NCBI GenBank assembly: GCA_944386165.1
Contig: CALXAA010000003.1
Location: 1 to 64,000 of the forward strand
Length of the DNA stretch: 64,000 nucleotides
Source: an uncultured Clostridia bacterium
GTDB lineage: Bacteria > Bacillota > Clostridia > TANB77 > CAG-508
Direction of reading: 5' to 3'
The translations under genes were made by a program, and so were the position numbers. Shown here in pieces: positions 16,376 to 25,637 of the stretch. A model generated the notes under the pieces. That model worked only from the letters and a program-made list of their open reading frames with translations, did not search any database and was not told the DNA's origin. Each line of letters begins with the position of its first letter. Position 1 is the stretch's first letter.

Positions 16376-17545
16376 TTAATTTTCTGTTGCTTTAGTTGGA
16401 ACTTTTATTACAACTTCTGTTCCTTTTCCAACTTGACTTTTAATGTCTATACTTCCTCCATTTCTATCTAGTAAATCTTTTGCAATAGAAAGTCCTAAAC
16501 CAGTTCCTCCCATTTCTCTGCTACGTGCTTTGTCAACACGGTAAAATCTTTCAAAAATTCTATTTAAATGTTCTTCTGGAATTCCTATTCCATTATCAAA
16601 AATTTTAATATATGCATCATTATAAACAAATCCTACATATATTTTTATTTCTCCTCCTTCTTTTGTGTATTTTATACTATTTGTCAAAATATTTAATACA
16701 ACTCTTTCAATATCATCTTTATCAGCATAAACAGGTGGAACATCAGCTGTAACAAAACAATTTACATTATGATTTTTTCTTTTTATTTCTATTGCTAATT
16801 TATCTTGACATTTTTTTACAAGTTCTCCTAAGTCAAATTGTTCTTTTCTTACAATATTTGTATTACTATCATTTTTTGATAATGTAAGTAAATCTGTTAC
16901 TAATTTTGCCATTCTTCTTGCTTCTGATGCTATTACACTTAAAAACTTGCTTTGTGTTTCTTTATCATATTCTTCTTCTAGTAATGTATCTGCATATCCC
17001 ATTATTGATGTAATTGGTGTTTTTAATTCATGTGATACATCTGCAATAAATTCTTTTCTCATATTATCTAGTTTTACATGTTCTGTAATGTCTTGTAAAA
17101 CTGCAATAACTCCTACTGTTTTATCATTTTCTTTTTTGAATGGTGCAAAATATGCATTTATAAATCTATCTTCTATTTGTATTCTTTCTTCAGTGTTTGT
17201 CCAATTTTCTAAGTAAATAATTTTTTCTAGATTAATGTTTAATTTTCCAAAAATCTCCTCAAAGGTTGAATTTTTTTGAGAGATATTCATCATGTTTTTG
17301 GCAGCTGGATTTATTAAAATAACTTTTCCATCTCTATCAAAAGCAATAATTCCATCTGTCATATGCAAAAATACACTATTATTTATATCTAAATCATCAT
17401 TTGTAACTCCTGCCCCTTTTATCATTCTTGTTTTTGGAAATAATATCTTTCGTTTTAAATATTTTTTTAATAAAATTTCACTTATAAATAATATTATTAT
17501 GTCTATAAAAATTACTAGTATTATAAATTTAAAATTCTCTTGCAT
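16376..17545 (-). CDS. PAS-containing sensor histidine kinase (PhoR/WalK-like)
   Basis: A 389-residue membrane kinase with one N-terminal helix (about 5-27) and no extracellular sensor. A PAS domain (about 55-155) is followed by HisKA with the phospho-acceptor His172 in FIADVSHELKTP. The ATPase domain follows, with N box ILTNSIKYT and G boxes DNGIGIP and GGTGLGLSIAKDLL. Its ATG overlaps the murG stop codon by one base, so the two are translationally coupled. No response regulator is encoded in the window. Linkage to murG and the WalR-type sites upstream of sepF suggest wall surveillance, which is inference. Confidence 0.88.
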   Translation of the reverse strand: MQENFKFIILVIFIDIIILFISEILLKKYLKRKILFPKTRMIKGAGVTNDDLDINNSVFLHMTDGIIAFDRDGKVILINPAAKNMMNISQKNSTFEEIFGKLNINLEKIIYLENWTNTEERIQIEDRFINAYFAPFKKENDKTVGVIAVLQDITEHVKLDNMRKEFIADVSHELKTPITSIMGYADTLLEEEYDKETQSKFLSVIASEARRMAKLVTDLLTLSKNDSNTNIVRKEQFDLGELVKKCQDKLAIEIKRKNHNVNCFVTADVPPVYADKDDIERVVLNILTNSIKYTKEGGEIKIYVGFVYNDAYIKIFDNGIGIPEEHLNRIFERFYRVDKARSREMGGTGLGLSIAKDLLDRNGGSIDIKSQVGKGTEVVIKVPTKATEN

Positions 17546-18669
17546 TATTTGTCACCTTTTACCAATTTCTTTATTTCGTTATATATTTTTTCTTGAACAT
17601 TTTCTACTGATTTTGTAGATGCTTTTTCACCCATTTTTCTCATATTCTCAGGATTTGAAATTATATCTAAAATTTCATTATTTAATATATTTTTTTCTAA
17701 TTTATCATTTAATATTATTTTTGCAGCTCCTATTTTTTGTAATACTTCTGCATTTCTTAGTTGATGATTTTGACTTACATTTGGAAGTGGTATTAGTATT
17801 GATGGCTTTCCTAAATTTGATATTTCTGTTATAGTCATTGCACCACTTCTTGCAACAATAACATTAGATATGTTCATTAATTCTTCCATATTATATATAT
17901 ATGGAAGAATTTTTGCATTTTTAATATTTTCTATATCTATCGATTTTTGTTTTAATTCATTTTTTACAATATCATATTGTTTTGGCCCTGTTGCCCATAT
18001 TATTTGATATTTTGTGTTTAGCTTATCTTCTATTATTCCCACAATTGCTTCATTTATTTTTTGAGCTCCTTGGCTTCCTCCAAAAATTAAAACAATTGGT
18101 AAGTTATTGTCTAAATTAATTTCTTTTAAAATCTTCTTTTTTTCTTCTATGCTATAATTTTGTTTTTTTATCTTAACTGGTGTTCCAGTAAATACAATAT
18201 TTTTAGCATTAGGAATTCTTTCTCTTGCTTCCTCAAATGATATTAAAACTGTATCTGCTTTTTTGGCAAGATATTTTACTGCTTTGCCAGGAAAAGCATT
18301 ACTTTCATGTAAAACTACAGGTATATTTTCTTTTTTTGCAGCCCAAACTACTGGTCCACATATATATCCACCTGCACCTACTATAATATCTGGCTTAAAT
18401 TCTTTTATTATTTTTCTAGCTTTAGATGTTGCTCTTAAAGTAGTACACATTTTCTTTATGTTTTCTATTGATATTTTTTTGCTTAGTCCATATGCATCAA
18501 TGGTTTTTAATTCATAACCAGCACGTGGTACCAAATCATTTTCTAATCCTCTATTTGTTCCAATAAAAATTATTTTAGAATCTTTTTCTTCTTCTTTTAT
18601 TTTATTTGCTATGGCTAAACCAGGATTTATATGACCAGCTGTTCCTGCTGCTGCAATTATAACCTTCAT
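17545..18669 (-). CDS. murG: MurG N-acetylglucosaminyltransferase
   Basis: A 374-residue GT28 enzyme that adds GlcNAc to lipid I to make lipid II at the inner membrane face. It shows the GTAGHINPGLAIA loop at the N terminus, HESNAFPGKAVK, FGGSQGAQKINE (about 185) and the donor-site region around ILIPLPNVSQNHQ. The open frame extends to 18750, but AAAGGA precedes the ATG at 18669 and MKVIIAAAGT is the normal MurG start. It lies 30 bp after ftsW and overlaps the kinase start. Confidence 0.95.
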   Translation of the reverse strand: MKVIIAAAGTAGHINPGLAIANKIKEEEKDSKIIFIGTNRGLENDLVPRAGYELKTIDAYGLSKKISIENIKKMCTTLRATSKARKIIKEFKPDIIVGAGGYICGPVVWAAKKENIPVVLHESNAFPGKAVKYLAKKADTVLISFEEARERIPNAKNIVFTGTPVKIKKQNYSIEEKKKILKEINLDNNLPIVLIFGGSQGAQKINEAIVGIIEDKLNTKYQIIWATGPKQYDIVKNELKQKSIDIENIKNAKILPYIYNMEELMNISNVIVARSGAMTITEISNLGKPSILIPLPNVSQNHQLRNAEVLQKIGAAKIILNDKLEKNILNNEILDIISNPENMRKMGEKASTKSVENVQEKIYNEIKKLVKGDK

Positions 18670-18698
18670 ATTTTTTATCCTTTCTATTTTTTGTAATC

Positions 18699-19874
18699 TT
18701 ACTGTTTTGAGCTTGCCCTCGATATACTTAAGAGCACTCCTACTTCGCATAATAATATGAATAGTGCTGTACCACCATAACTGAAAAATGGTAATTGCAT
18801 TCCTGTTGCTGGCATTGAAGATGTTACAACAGCAACATTTATTATTGCTTGAATTCCAACTAATGTAGTTATACCTATTGCTACTAAGCTACCAAACATA
18901 TCTGGAGCTTTCATTGCAATTAAAACTCCTCTCCAAATAAATATAGCAAATAATACAAATACTACAAAACATCCCACAAAACCAAACTCTTCTGCAAGTA
19001 CTGAAAAAATAAAATCATTATGTGGTTCTGGCAAATATAAATATTTTTGCTTACTTTCTCCAAGCCCACTTCCAAATAATCCTCCAGATCCTATAGCATA
19101 TAGACTTTGTATAACTTGCCATCCATCTCCTGTAGCATCTTTCCATGGGTCTAAAAATGTTGTTATTCTAGTAACTACATATTGAAATCTTTCTTGAAAT
19201 TTTGTACTTAAAAAATATAATGCTGTAGCTCCTATTCCACCAATTCCACCAACAACTATTCCTGACACTAAAAATTGCCAAAATTTACATCCTGCTATTA
19301 TCATCATTACACAACATACTATTATAATAACAATTGATGTACTTAAATGAGGCTCCATTAGCAAAAGTCCTATTATTGGTATAAGGAATAAAACATGATA
19401 TACTAATCCTTTTAAATATTTTCCTAAATTCTCTCTATTTTTTACTAATATTCCTGCATAAAAAATTATCATTAGAAATTTCACCATTTCTGATGGTTGA
19501 AATGTGGTTATTTTTAAATCTATCCATCTTTTTGCACCATGACTTTCTGTCCCAAATATCAATACTGCAGCAAGTGATATAATTGATATTACCCATGCCC
19601 AGAAATAAAATTTTTGGAATATTCTATAGTCAAATTTTGATATAAACCACATTGCGAATACTCCTAATACTCCAAAAAATAATTGTCTAAAAAAATACTT
19701 ATAACTTGTGCCATATTCTTGCAAAGATGATGGTGCACTAGCTGATAGCAACATTACTAATCCTATAGATAATAATAGTAAAACTGTTATTAAAAGTGTA
19801 AAATCTACAGGATTATTTAAATAACTGGAAAAACCTTTTACTTCATTTTTTTTTGCTTTTTGATTCTTTGCCAT
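18699..19874 (-). CDS. ftsW: FtsW/SpoVE-family lipid II polymerase
   Basis: A 391-residue SEDS protein with ten predicted membrane helices, which polymerises glycan strands from lipid II with a class B PBP. Diagnostic segments are GLVMLLSASAP near the N terminus, GAKRWIDL, TFQPSEMVKFLMI, the loop FLDPWKDATGDGWQVIQSLYAIGSGG, and PATGMQLPFFSYGGTAL. It may serve division (FtsW) or sporulation (SpoVE); the sequence alone does not decide. It lies between mraY and murG. No cognate PBP gene is in the window. Confidence 0.92.
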   Translation of the reverse strand: MAKNQKAKKNEVKGFSSYLNNPVDFTLLITVLLLLSIGLVMLLSASAPSSLQEYGTSYKYFFRQLFFGVLGVFAMWFISKFDYRIFQKFYFWAWVISIISLAAVLIFGTESHGAKRWIDLKITTFQPSEMVKFLMIIFYAGILVKNRENLGKYLKGLVYHVLFLIPIIGLLLMEPHLSTSIVIIIVCCVMMIIAGCKFWQFLVSGIVVGGIGGIGATALYFLSTKFQERFQYVVTRITTFLDPWKDATGDGWQVIQSLYAIGSGGLFGSGLGESKQKYLYLPEPHNDFIFSVLAEEFGFVGCFVVFVLFAIFIWRGVLIAMKAPDMFGSLVAIGITTLVGIQAIINVAVVTSSMPATGMQLPFFSYGGTALFILLCEVGVLLSISRASSKQ

Positions 19875-19895
19875 TCCAGTACAATTCCTTTCTTT

Positions 19896-20873
19896 TTATA
19901 TTATCTTTAGTCCTAATATACATGCAAATAATGTTATTACACTAAATACCATTACAACTTGATTTTCTCTCCATCCTGATAGTTCAAAATGATGATGTAT
20001 TGGTGCCATTTTAAATATTCTTTTTCCTGTTTTCTTGAATACTAAAACTTGTATCATAACAGATATCGTTTCTATTACTGGTATTATTGCTATTACTAAT
20101 AGTAAAATTGGCATTTTTAAATATAGTGCAATTCCTGATACAACTCCTCCTAAGAATAATGAACCTGTATCTCCCATAAATGCTTTTGCAGGATAAATAT
20201 TAAACATTAAAAATCCCAATGTTGCTCCTATAACAATTGCTCCAAATACAATTATTTCTTTTGCTTCATACATTGTTGCTATAACTGTTAAACAAGTAAT
20301 TATTATTGTACTTACACTAGATGATAATCCATCTATTCCGTCTGTTAAATTAATTGCATTAGTAGTTGCAAGTATTACTAAAATAGCAAATGGTATATAA
20401 ATCCATACAGGAATATTGATATAAATATCTGCAAATGGTATATATGTTTCTGTTCCTAATTTTAAGCCCCAAACTAAATATGTTACAAATATTACTGATA
20501 TTATAAGTAATCCAAACATTTTTAAGCTTGGTTTTAATCCTTCAGTGTTTTTTAAAAATAGTTTTTTAAAGTCATCTATTAGTCCTATTACTCCGAAACC
20601 TGTTGTTAAACATAATATTGGTATTAAATGTTTTGCAAGTTCTGGATCTTTACTTTTATAATATATATATGCAACAGTTGTTACAATTATTATTCCTAAC
20701 ATTATAATAATTCCACCCATAGTTGGTGTACCTTGTTTTTTTAAATGTGATTGAGGTCCGTCTGCTCTTTCTATTTGACCTATTTTAAATTTCCTTAATA
20801 TTGGTACTATTATTAATCCAAGTATTACTGTCACTCCAAATGATGCTAACAGCATTTTTGTTTGAAAATCCAC
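19896..20873 (-). CDS. mraY: MraY phospho-MurNAc-pentapeptide transferase
   Basis: A 325-residue integral membrane enzyme that makes lipid I from UDP-MurNAc-pentapeptide and undecaprenyl phosphate. Key motifs are GTPTMGGI, the DD pair in GLIDDFKK, NAINLTDGIDGL, FMGDTGSLFLGG and APIHHHFEL. A GTG at 20873 is the probable start, nine bases after AAAGG; a TTG at 20882 directly abuts it. It follows murE by about 20 bp, where most dcw clusters would carry murF. Confidence 0.95.
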   Translation of the reverse strand: MDFQTKMLLASFGVTVILGLIIVPILRKFKIGQIERADGPQSHLKKQGTPTMGGIIIMLGIIIVTTVAYIYYKSKDPELAKHLIPILCLTTGFGVIGLIDDFKKLFLKNTEGLKPSLKMFGLLIISVIFVTYLVWGLKLGTETYIPFADIYINIPVWIYIPFAILVILATTNAINLTDGIDGLSSSVSTIIITCLTVIATMYEAKEIIVFGAIVIGATLGFLMFNIYPAKAFMGDTGSLFLGGVVSGIALYLKMPILLLVIAIIPVIETISVMIQVLVFKKTGKRIFKMAPIHHHFELSGWRENQVVMVFSVITLFACILGLKII

Positions 20874-20893
20874 TTTTATCAACCTTTCTTATT

Positions 20894-22357
20894 TTATCCT
20901 ATAATTTCTTTTACAATAATTCTTTCGTCAAATGGGTATTTTTTTCCATTTATTTCTTGATATGGTTCATGACCTTTTCCAGCAAGTACAATAATGTCTT
21001 GCTTATTTGCCATATTAATTGCTTCTTTGATTGCTTCTTTCCTATCTACTACTACTTTATATTTTCCTTTTGTTTTCTTTATTCCCTCTTCAATTTCTTT
21101 AACTATTTCTTCTGGAGATTCTGTACGAGGATTATCTGTTGTAATAAATGTAAAGTCAGCAATTTTTCCTGAGATTTCTCCCATTATTGGACGCTTTGTT
21201 TTATCTCTATCTCCTCCACATCCAAATACAGAAATAACTCTGCCTTTTGTGTAACTTTTTACTGCAGATAATATGTTTTGTAAGCTTTCTGGTGAATGTG
21301 CATAGTCTATCATTATTGGTATTTCTCTTTTATTTGGTACCATTTCAGATCTTCCAGGTACTTTTATTTCTGCTAATGCTTCTATTACTTTATCTGATGG
21401 AACTCCTATTTTTTTTGCAACACAAATAGCTGCTAATGCATTATATACACTAAATCTTCCTGGTATGTCTACTTTTACTCTTTCATTTTTATCAGATACT
21501 TTAACTCTAAAATCAACATATGAGTTTGTAATTGTAATGTCCTTTGCCAACATTTGACAGTAATTATCTATTCCATATGTCATTATATTACTATCTGGAA
21601 ATAGTTTTGGAATTTTAGATACTTGTAAGTCATCAACATTTATTATTCCATTATCACACATTTTGAATAATTTTAATTTTGATTCAAAATAATCTTTCAT
21701 GTCTGGGTGCTCATTTGCACTTATATGATCTTCTGAGAAATTTGTAAAAACGACTATATTAAAATCACATCCATCTACTCTATGTAGTTTTAAACTTTGT
21801 GATGAAACTTCCATAACTACATATTCTACACCAGCTTCAACCATTTGTGCAAATATTTTTTGTAATTCAATACTTTCAGGTGTTGTTCTACTGCTCTCAG
21901 AAACCATTTTACCATTTATGTAAGTTGCAATAGTTCCTATTAAACCTACTTTATATCCAGCTCTTTCAAGTATTTCTTTAATCATAAATGTTGTTGTTGT
22001 TTTTCCCTTTGTTCCTGTTACACCTATTAATCTAAACTTTCTTGAAGGATTATTGTAAAAATTGCAACTACATATTGCTAGTGCATGCCTTGTATCTTTT
22101 GCCATTATTAGTGTTACATCTGAAGGTAATTTTATCTTTTTTAAGTCACACCCTTCTTGTACCATTATAGCCTTAGCTCCAGCCTCTATAGCATTATTTA
22201 TGTAATCATGTCCATCAACACTAAATCCTTTAATTGCAATAAACAAGTATCCCTCTTTTACATTTTTTGAATTACTTTCTAATCCAGTAATATCAATATC
22301 TAAATCTCCTTTAGCCTTTAAATTTTCTAAACCTACTAATATTTTACTTAATTTCAT
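20894..22357 (-). CDS. murE: MurE UDP-MurNAc-tripeptide ligase
   Basis: A 487-residue Mur ligase that adds the third stem-peptide residue. The ATP loop GVTGTKGKTTTTFM is near residue 112. TTPESIELQ and HSPESLQN are typical, and the substrate-specificity motif is DNPRTESPEEI (about 408). DNPR is the form seen in meso-diaminopimelate-adding enzymes, so the wall is probably DAP-type. AAAGGAG precedes the ATG. It heads the murE-mraY-ftsW-murG-kinase run and has a perfect palindrome in its leader. Confidence 0.95.
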   Translation of the reverse strand: MKLSKILVGLENLKAKGDLDIDITGLESNSKNVKEGYLFIAIKGFSVDGHDYINNAIEAGAKAIMVQEGCDLKKIKLPSDVTLIMAKDTRHALAICSCNFYNNPSRKFRLIGVTGTKGKTTTTFMIKEILERAGYKVGLIGTIATYINGKMVSESSRTTPESIELQKIFAQMVEAGVEYVVMEVSSQSLKLHRVDGCDFNIVVFTNFSEDHISANEHPDMKDYFESKLKLFKMCDNGIINVDDLQVSKIPKLFPDSNIMTYGIDNYCQMLAKDITITNSYVDFRVKVSDKNERVKVDIPGRFSVYNALAAICVAKKIGVPSDKVIEALAEIKVPGRSEMVPNKREIPIMIDYAHSPESLQNILSAVKSYTKGRVISVFGCGGDRDKTKRPIMGEISGKIADFTFITTDNPRTESPEEIVKEIEEGIKKTKGKYKVVVDRKEAIKEAINMANKQDIIVLAGKGHEPYQEINGKKYPFDERIIVKEIIG

Positions 22358-22388
22358 TTAAGTCTCCTTTATACATAGCTTTTTTTAT

Positions 22389-22408
22389 AAAATGTCAATT
22401 GACATTTT
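22389..22408. promoter_or_regulatory. 20-bp perfect palindrome in the murE leader
   Basis: The sequence reads AAAATGTCAATTGACATTTT on both strands, 32-51 bp upstream of the murE start and downstream of the likely promoter. It contains a TTGACA hexamer in each direction. It looks like an operator for a dimeric repressor, or overlapping -35 boxes; no other copy was noticed. Confidence 0.5.
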
Positions 22409-22426
22409 TATTCTATTATCGCATAC

Positions 22427-22455
22427 ATTATATAACTAAATTTTAAATTTGTATA
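22427..22455 (-). promoter_or_regulatory. likely promoter of the murE operon
   Basis: TATACA (22450-22455) and TATAAT (22427-22432) on the minus strand are 17 bp apart. Its transcript would include the palindrome at 22389-22408. Confidence 0.45.
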
Positions 22456-22478
22456 GTAAAAAATAAAAAAAATTGTCT

Positions 22479-22543
22479 GGGTAATTTGGTGCCGGTTCTT
22501 TTTTGTCCCTTTGGGCAATTTGGTACCGGTTCTTTTTTGTCCC
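22479..22543 (+). repeat. REP-like repeats, two direct copies
   Basis: Two 31-bp copies (22479-22509 and 22513-22543) of a unit beginning GGGYAATTTGGTRCCGG, passing through an A/T run and ending GTCCC. The GGG and CCC ends can pair, so each unit is a small imperfect hairpin. The second ends four bp from the RAYT stop codon. Confidence 0.85.
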
Positions 22544-22547
22544 TTTT

Positions 22548-23321
22548 TCATTTAAAAATTTTCTTGATTTTCTTTCTATTCACTCCAATCACCCTTGATA
22601 TTTGAGTTATATTAGTTCCATTAATTTCTTTTAACAATATTAAATTATTTTCTATATCTTCATTGGTTTTATTTTTAAATAAATGCTTTATTTCTTGTTT
22701 ATTTTCTAATTTGTACAAATTACATATTATATCAGCTAGTTTTTCATCTGATAATTTATCTATCATTTCATATTCTGCAAAATCATTTATATTTTCATAT
22801 TTATTACCTATTGTATATTTTATAAATTCATCAATATTATTATCAAAATAATGTAGTAGTACTTTTTTATTTATTATTTTTTCTTTCCCTATATATTCTT
22901 TGTAACTACTCCATTTATAATCTTCTGTTTTGGATATTTTAGCCTTTTCTGGATTTCTGTGAACATATCTGCAAACATCCATAAAATACCTTTGATTTTC
23001 TACATTTTTACTCTTGAATCTGTTTTGAAGAAATGGTCCAACTCTTTCGTATTTTTGGTTAAAATAATGTGCATACCTTATTGATAGACTTTGCATAGAT
23101 TTAGATAAAAAATCATTTTCGACTCTAATTACCATATGAATATGATTGCTCATTAAACAATATGCATATACTTGAAAATAAAATTGTTTTTTAGTTAATT
23201 GAATTTGATTTAGAAAAAAATTTCTGTCATCATTGTTATAAAAAATATCTTGACTATCTATTCCTTTCAAAATAATATGATAGATTTTTGAATTACTATA
23301 TGTTCTTAATGGTCTTGGCAA
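22548..23321 (-). CDS. REP-associated tyrosine transposase (RAYT)
   Basis: A 257-residue Y1 HUH endonuclease of the IS200-like RAYT class, which nicks single-stranded REP DNA and spreads REP sequences. The HUH pair is in MSNHIHMVI (His60, His62). The probable catalytic Tyr119 is in CRYVHRNPEKA, and GPFLQNRFKS is also typical. The C-terminal 60 residues end in a helix-turn-helix-like segment (ISRVIGVNRKKI). The start is a TTG at 23321 giving MPRPLR, set five bases after AGAGG. The gene looks intact, and its flanking repeats match other copies in the window, so the family may still be active. Confidence 0.9.
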   Translation of the reverse strand: MPRPLRTYSNSKIYHIILKGIDSQDIFYNNDDRNFFLNQIQLTKKQFYFQVYAYCLMSNHIHMVIRVENDFLSKSMQSLSIRYAHYFNQKYERVGPFLQNRFKSKNVENQRYFMDVCRYVHRNPEKAKISKTEDYKWSSYKEYIGKEKIINKKVLLHYFDNNIDEFIKYTIGNKYENINDFAEYEMIDKLSDEKLADIICNLYKLENKQEIKHLFKNKTNEDIENNLILLKEINGTNITQISRVIGVNRKKIKKIFK

Positions 23322-23397
23322 GTTTACCTCTCTTTCTATTATTCATAATTAGAATTATAACACAAAAAAACAAAAAATGCTATAGATTTAAAAAAAG

Positions 23398-23467
23398 GTC
23401 AAAAAAAGAACCGGCACCAAATTGCCCAAAGGGACAAAAAAGAACCGGCATTTTTTTTAGCCGGCAC
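23398..23467 (-). repeat. REP-like repeats that also form the por terminator
   Basis: One full copy (23398-23427), one truncated copy (23431-23450) and a fragment up to 23467. CCGGC (23445-23449) can pair with GCCGG (23460-23464). On the minus strand this hairpin is followed by a U-rich run just after the porB stop at 23472, so the repeat probably ends por transcription. Confidence 0.8.
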
Positions 23468-23471
23468 TTTT

Positions 23472-24425
23472 TTATTCTTGGTTTGTTATTTGTTCTAATT
23501 TAAGTAGTTCATTCCATCTCTTGTCTACTTCTTCTTGGAATTCTTTTATCATCCATTCGTTTCCTGGTTTAAACATATGTTTAAATCTTTTTTGTGGACG
23601 TAAAAATTCTTCGATTGGAAGTTTTTTTGCTGGTTTGTATGTTATTTTGTATTTGCCATCAACTACTTCATATAGTGGCCAATAACATGTATCTGCAGCT
23701 AATTTGTTTATCATCATTAAATCCTCTGTTGGATACCCCCATCCTCTTGGACATGGTGCTAATACATTTAAGAATGTTGGACCTTCTGTATAAATTGCTT
23801 TTTCTGCTTTTTCATATAAGTCTTTGAAGTTTGTCATTGCAAGAGTTTGTGCTACATAAGGAATATGATGACCTACCATGATTTCAGTTAAGTCTTTTCT
23901 TACTTGCATTTTTCCTGGAATTACTTTTCCTGCTGGTGATGTTGTTGTGTCTGCAAAATGAGGTGTTGCTGATGAACGTTGAATTCCTGTATTCATATAT
24001 GCACCATTATCATAGCATACATATACCATATCATGTCCTCTTTCCATTGCTCCTGATAAGCTTTGAAGACCTATATCATATGTTCCTCCATCTCCTCCAA
24101 ATGCTATAAACTTTGTGTTTTTATCTTGTGGTAGTTTCCCTTGTTTTTTTAATGATTTATATGCTGCTTCTGCTCCTGAACATGTTGCTCCTGCACATTC
24201 AAATGCAGTATGTATAAATGAATCTGTCCATGAAGTATATGGATATATAAATGATGATACTTCCATACATCCTGTTGCATTTGCAACTACTGCATGATCT
24301 TCTGGTTTTAATGCTCTCATTATCATTCTTGTTACAACTGGAGCTCCACATCCTGCACACATTCTATGTCCTTCTGTAAATCTAGATGGTTTTTCAACTA
24401 TTACTTTTTTTAAATCATATGCCAT
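23472..24425 (-). CDS. porB: 2-oxoacid:ferredoxin oxidoreductase, beta subunit
   Basis: A 317-residue thiamine-diphosphate-binding subunit, most likely of pyruvate:ferredoxin oxidoreductase, which makes acetyl-CoA, CO2 and reduced ferredoxin. MCAGCGAPVV near residue 22 supplies Cys ligands for a cluster. The ThDP motif is GDGGTYDIGLQSLSGA (about 110) with YDNGAYMNTGIQRS. Its ATG lies one base beyond the porA stop, so translation is coupled. It is the last gene of porG-porD-porA-porB and is followed at once by REP repeats. Confidence 0.92.
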   Translation of the reverse strand: MAYDLKKVIVEKPSRFTEGHRMCAGCGAPVVTRMIMRALKPEDHAVVANATGCMEVSSFIYPYTSWTDSFIHTAFECAGATCSGAEAAYKSLKKQGKLPQDKNTKFIAFGGDGGTYDIGLQSLSGAMERGHDMVYVCYDNGAYMNTGIQRSSATPHFADTTTSPAGKVIPGKMQVRKDLTEIMVGHHIPYVAQTLAMTNFKDLYEKAEKAIYTEGPTFLNVLAPCPRGWGYPTEDLMMINKLAADTCYWPLYEVVDGKYKITYKPAKKLPIEEFLRPQKRFKHMFKPGNEWMIKEFQEEVDKRWNELLKLEQITNQE

Positions 24426-24426
24426 A

Positions 24427-25617
24427 TTAGTTCTCCTCCCTTCTTAAGCCTAAGTATCGATATGGATTACCAATATCACCACTGCTTGCAATTTTTTGTA
24501 AATCTTCATATACTGATTCGATTTGTGCTTCTGTTGTGTCTCTTCCACCTATTCCATATACATAATTTACCATAGGTACTTGTTTTTTGTTTACATACAT
24601 GCTAGAAGTTACATCTTCAAATAATGCTCCTCCTGCTCCATTTAAAGAATCTGCTTTGTCTAATATTGCTACTGCTTTTAAATGAGAAAGTGCTTCTGCT
24701 ACTTCATCTACAGGGAATGGTCTATACATTCTTATTTTTAATAGTCCTGCTTTAATTCCATTTTCTCTTAATTTATTTACTACTGCCTTTGTTGTACCTG
24801 CTGTTGAGTTCATACAAACAATTGCAATTTCTGCATCATCTAACATATATTTTTCAAAAAATTCATATTTTCTACCTGTCCATTTTTCGAATTCTTCAGA
24901 AACCTCTTTTATGACTTGTTTTGCATTTTTCATTGCTTCTGCTTGCTGTGCCTTATGTTCAAATAAAAATGCTTGTAAATCTAATGGTCCTACTGCAATT
25001 GGTTCTTTATCATTTAATAAATAATGTTCTGGTTTATATGTACCTATAAATTTCTTTACTTCTTCATCACTTTCTAACTCAATATTTTCAATTGAATGTG
25101 ATGTTATAAATCCATCTTGACATACCATTAATGGTAATAATACATTTTTATTTTCTGCAATTTTATGTGCCATTAACATATTATCATATGCTTCTTGATT
25201 ATTTTCTGAAAATAACATTATCCATCCTGCATCTCTAACTCCCATTGCGTCTGAATGATCATTATGTATGTTTAAAGGTCCAGAAACTGCTCTGTTTACT
25301 AGAGCCATAACAATTGGAAGTCTAAGGCTTGATGCTATATATATCATTTCCCACATTAAAGATAATCCATTTGCTGATGTTGCTGTCATTGCTCTTGCTC
25401 CTGCTGCTTCTGCTCCAATTGTAGCAGACATAGCTGAATGTTCGCTTTCTACTGCAACAAATTCAGTATCTACTTCTCCATTTGCTACAAATGTTGAAAA
25501 GTATTGTGGTATTTCTGTTGATGGTGTTATTGGAAATGCTGCTACAACATCTGGATTAATTTGCTTCATGGCAATTGCTGTTGCTTCATTTCCACTTAAT
25601 CTTTCTCTTATACTCAT
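24427..25617 (-). CDS. porA: 2-oxoacid:ferredoxin oxidoreductase, alpha subunit
   Basis: A 396-residue subunit carrying the pyrimidine-binding and transketolase C-terminal-like domains. It begins with GNEATAIAMKQINPDVVAAFPITPSTEIPQ-type sequence, with the conserved TPSTE. ESEHSAMSATIGAEAAGAR, TSANGLSLMWE and NIHNDHSDAM follow, the last typical of pyruvate-type enzymes. GREENH-like ends are absent. It pairs with PorB in the catalytic core. Confidence 0.92.
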   Translation of the reverse strand: MSIRERLSGNEATAIAMKQINPDVVAAFPITPSTEIPQYFSTFVANGEVDTEFVAVESEHSAMSATIGAEAAGARAMTATSANGLSLMWEMIYIASSLRLPIVMALVNRAVSGPLNIHNDHSDAMGVRDAGWIMLFSENNQEAYDNMLMAHKIAENKNVLLPLMVCQDGFITSHSIENIELESDEEVKKFIGTYKPEHYLLNDKEPIAVGPLDLQAFLFEHKAQQAEAMKNAKQVIKEVSEEFEKWTGRKYEFFEKYMLDDAEIAIVCMNSTAGTTKAVVNKLRENGIKAGLLKIRMYRPFPVDEVAEALSHLKAVAILDKADSLNGAGGALFEDVTSSMYVNKKQVPMVNYVYGIGGRDTTEAQIESVYEDLQKIASSGDIGNPYRYLGLRREEN

Positions 25618-25637
25618 TTTCTCTATTCCTTTCTTTT

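Larger units (their letters stand above)
22479..23467. mobile_element. REP/RAYT cassette (transposase gene flanked by inverted repeats)
   Basis: One transposase gene is bracketed by two repeat copies on the left, in one orientation, and two on the right, in the opposite orientation. It sits between the murE promoter and the end of the por operon. The inverted arrangement of REP-like repeats round a RAYT gene is the standard layout of such elements. Confidence 0.75.
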
